NCBI GenBank assembly: GCA_017998755.1
Contig: JAGOCL010000213.1
Location: forward strand, 1-5,234
Length of the DNA stretch: 5,234 nucleotides
DNA from: Spirochaetota bacterium
Lineage (GTDB): Bacteria; Spirochaetota; GWE2-31-10; MWDO01
Reading direction: 5' to 3'
How positions within the stretch are numbered: position 1 is the stretch's first letter; every line of letters begins with the position of its first letter. Below, in pieces: positions 4,245-5,234 of this stretch. Under the pieces are notes generated by a model. It saw nothing but the letters and a program-made list of their open reading frames with translations, searched no databases and had not been told where the DNA came from. The translations under genes were made by a program, and so were the position numbers.

Positions 4245-5234
4245 AAAAAAATATACATTATTACAGAAATATTCCCGCCTTCATTCGCGTCGACGGGACA
4301 ACTGATGGAAGAGTTGGCTTTAGAATTATCAGATTATTTCGACGTTAATATCGTAACGACAATTGATAAAAAAAAACCGGCTAAGATATACGGTAAATTA
4401 AAAATTAAAAGATTTAGAATTACCAAACTTGATAAAAATAAGAAAGCCGGTAGAATTTTTAACGGTTTGAGATTTCTATTTATGACTTTTTTTTATTTGT
4501 TGTTTTCCGATAAGAAATCTGTTCTTTTATTTGTTTCAAATCCTCCGTATATTGCGGTTATTGGATATTTATTAAGCATACTTAAAGGACAACGTTATGT
4601 ATATCTCATTCACGACCAATATCCCGAGATCGCCGAAGCGCTAGGTTATCTCAAACCAAATTCTGCGGTAGTTAAAATATGGAAAGGCGTAAATAAAAAA
4701 ATATTTGGAAGAGCTGAAAAAAATATTGCGCTCGGCGCCTTAATGAAAAATAAAATAGGGGAGCTATATCCAAAATATTCTGATAAAATAGCGGTTATTA
4801 CTAATTGGGCAGATCGAAGAGCAATTTTTCCGATCAGCCAAAAAGAAGACATAAGAAAGGAAGTCGGATATAATCAAAAATTTATCGTTCAATATTCGGG
4901 TAATATAGGATTATTTCACAATTTAGACGTATTAATCGAAGTCGCTAATTTATTAAAAGGTTACGGGGATATACTTTTTCAATTTATCGGCGACGGCGGC
5001 AAGAAGAAATCGTTAATCTCAAAAAAAGACGAATATGGGCTAAATAACGTAATATTTGAAGATTATTTGGAAAAAAAGTATCTGAATATATCGTTAAATC
5101 TGGCCGATATCGCTATTATTTCGCTTGACGGAAGAGTTAATAATCTTTGCGTTCCGTCAAAATTTTATGGAATTATAGCTTCGGGAACTCCTATCGTCGC
5201 ATTATGCTCTTCGGATACCGATATTGGATACGAG
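4242..5234 (+). CDS. GT4-type (GT-B fold, WbuB-like) glycosyltransferase, 3' truncated
   Basis: An open frame runs from TTG at 4242 to the window edge without a stop, giving 331 residues; family members usually have about 400, so roughly 70 are missing. The N-terminal Rossmann half opens with KKIYIITEIFPPSFASTGQLMEELA-type sequence (2-26), whose Gly19 loop is typical of GT4 enzymes. It continues with SNPPYIAVIGYLLS (99-112) and HDQYPEIAEALG (124-135). The C-terminal donor half shows the NWADR linker (188-192), YSGNIGLFHNLDVLIEVA (218-235), FIGDGGKK (249-256) and VPSKFYGIIASGTPIVAL (304-321), the nucleotide-sugar binding region. This is a retaining transferase that would add the next sugar onto the lipid-linked unit made by the upstream transferase, in the cytoplasm at the membrane. 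The gap to the previous stop is only five bases. Donor and acceptor cannot be inferred. Confidence 0.88.
   Translation, partial: MKKIYIITEIFPPSFASTGQLMEELALELSDYFDVNIVTTIDKKKPAKIYGKLKIKRFRITKLDKNKKAGRIFNGLRFLFMTFFYLLFSDKKSVLLFVSNPPYIAVIGYLLSILKGQRYVYLIHDQYPEIAEALGYLKPNSAVVKIWKGVNKKIFGRAEKNIALGALMKNKIGELYPKYSDKIAVITNWADRRAIFPISQKEDIRKEVGYNQKFIVQYSGNIGLFHNLDVLIEVANLLKGYGDILFQFIGDGGKKKSLISKKDEYGLNNVIFEDYLEKKYLNISLNLADIAIISLDGRVNNLCVPSKFYGIIASGTPIVALCSSDTDIGYE

Noticed and set aside
4646..4852. Minus-strand open frame of 68 codons with hydrophobic content
   Set aside because: It is fully antisense to the well-supported glycosyltransferase, which keeps its family motifs through this stretch; the hydrophobicity is a by-product of the opposite strand.

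Overview
The window is strongly AT-rich DNA with short, K/I/N-rich bacterial proteins and very little spacer. Every gene I can support is on the + strand. Gene style and content (RelE/YoeB toxin-antitoxin modules next to a lipid-linked polysaccharide operon) suggest an uncultured or poorly studied low-GC bacterium. The sequence does not allow a safe taxon. Base use looks alike in all genes: a C in third codon position is common when the next codon starts with G and rare otherwise.

Region 1 (1-1095) holds two type II toxin-antitoxin modules in tandem. The first is a 5'-truncated Phd/YefM-like antitoxin (ends 185) followed without a gap by a RelE-family toxin (186-527). That toxin's conserved C-terminus (IGHRRNIYNDI, stop 443-445) sits in the -1 frame, so it is frameshifted, broken, or read by slippage at an A-run. 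The second module is an intact YefM-type antitoxin (596-832) and YoeB/Txe-type toxin (829-1095), overlapping by 4 bases with a TTG start. A 28-bp imperfect repeat (25/28 identical) lies just downstream of each toxin.

Region 2 (1096-1343) is a 248-bp spacer holding the second repeat copy, two small hairpins and a good extended -10 promoter (TG-T-TATAAT, 1269-1277) that should start the next operon.

Region 3 (1344-5234, running off the end) is a tightly packed operon with gaps of 4, 15 and 5 bases. It encodes a two-TM membrane protein with a soluble PH-like domain; a UbiA-superfamily prenyltransferase of the polyprenyl-phosphate phosphoribosyltransferase type; a polyprenyl-phosphate glycosyl-1-phosphate transferase (initiating sugar transferase); and a GT4-type glycosyltransferase cut by the window end. 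Together they look like the start of a surface polysaccharide or glycolipid pathway. The initiating transferase loads a sugar-phosphate on undecaprenyl phosphate, the glycosyltransferase extends it, and the UbiA-type enzyme may make a separate lipid-linked pentose-phosphate donor from PRPP. The pairing of that last enzyme with an initiating transferase is the most interesting biology here. No mobile element, CRISPR array, tRNA or rRNA was seen.
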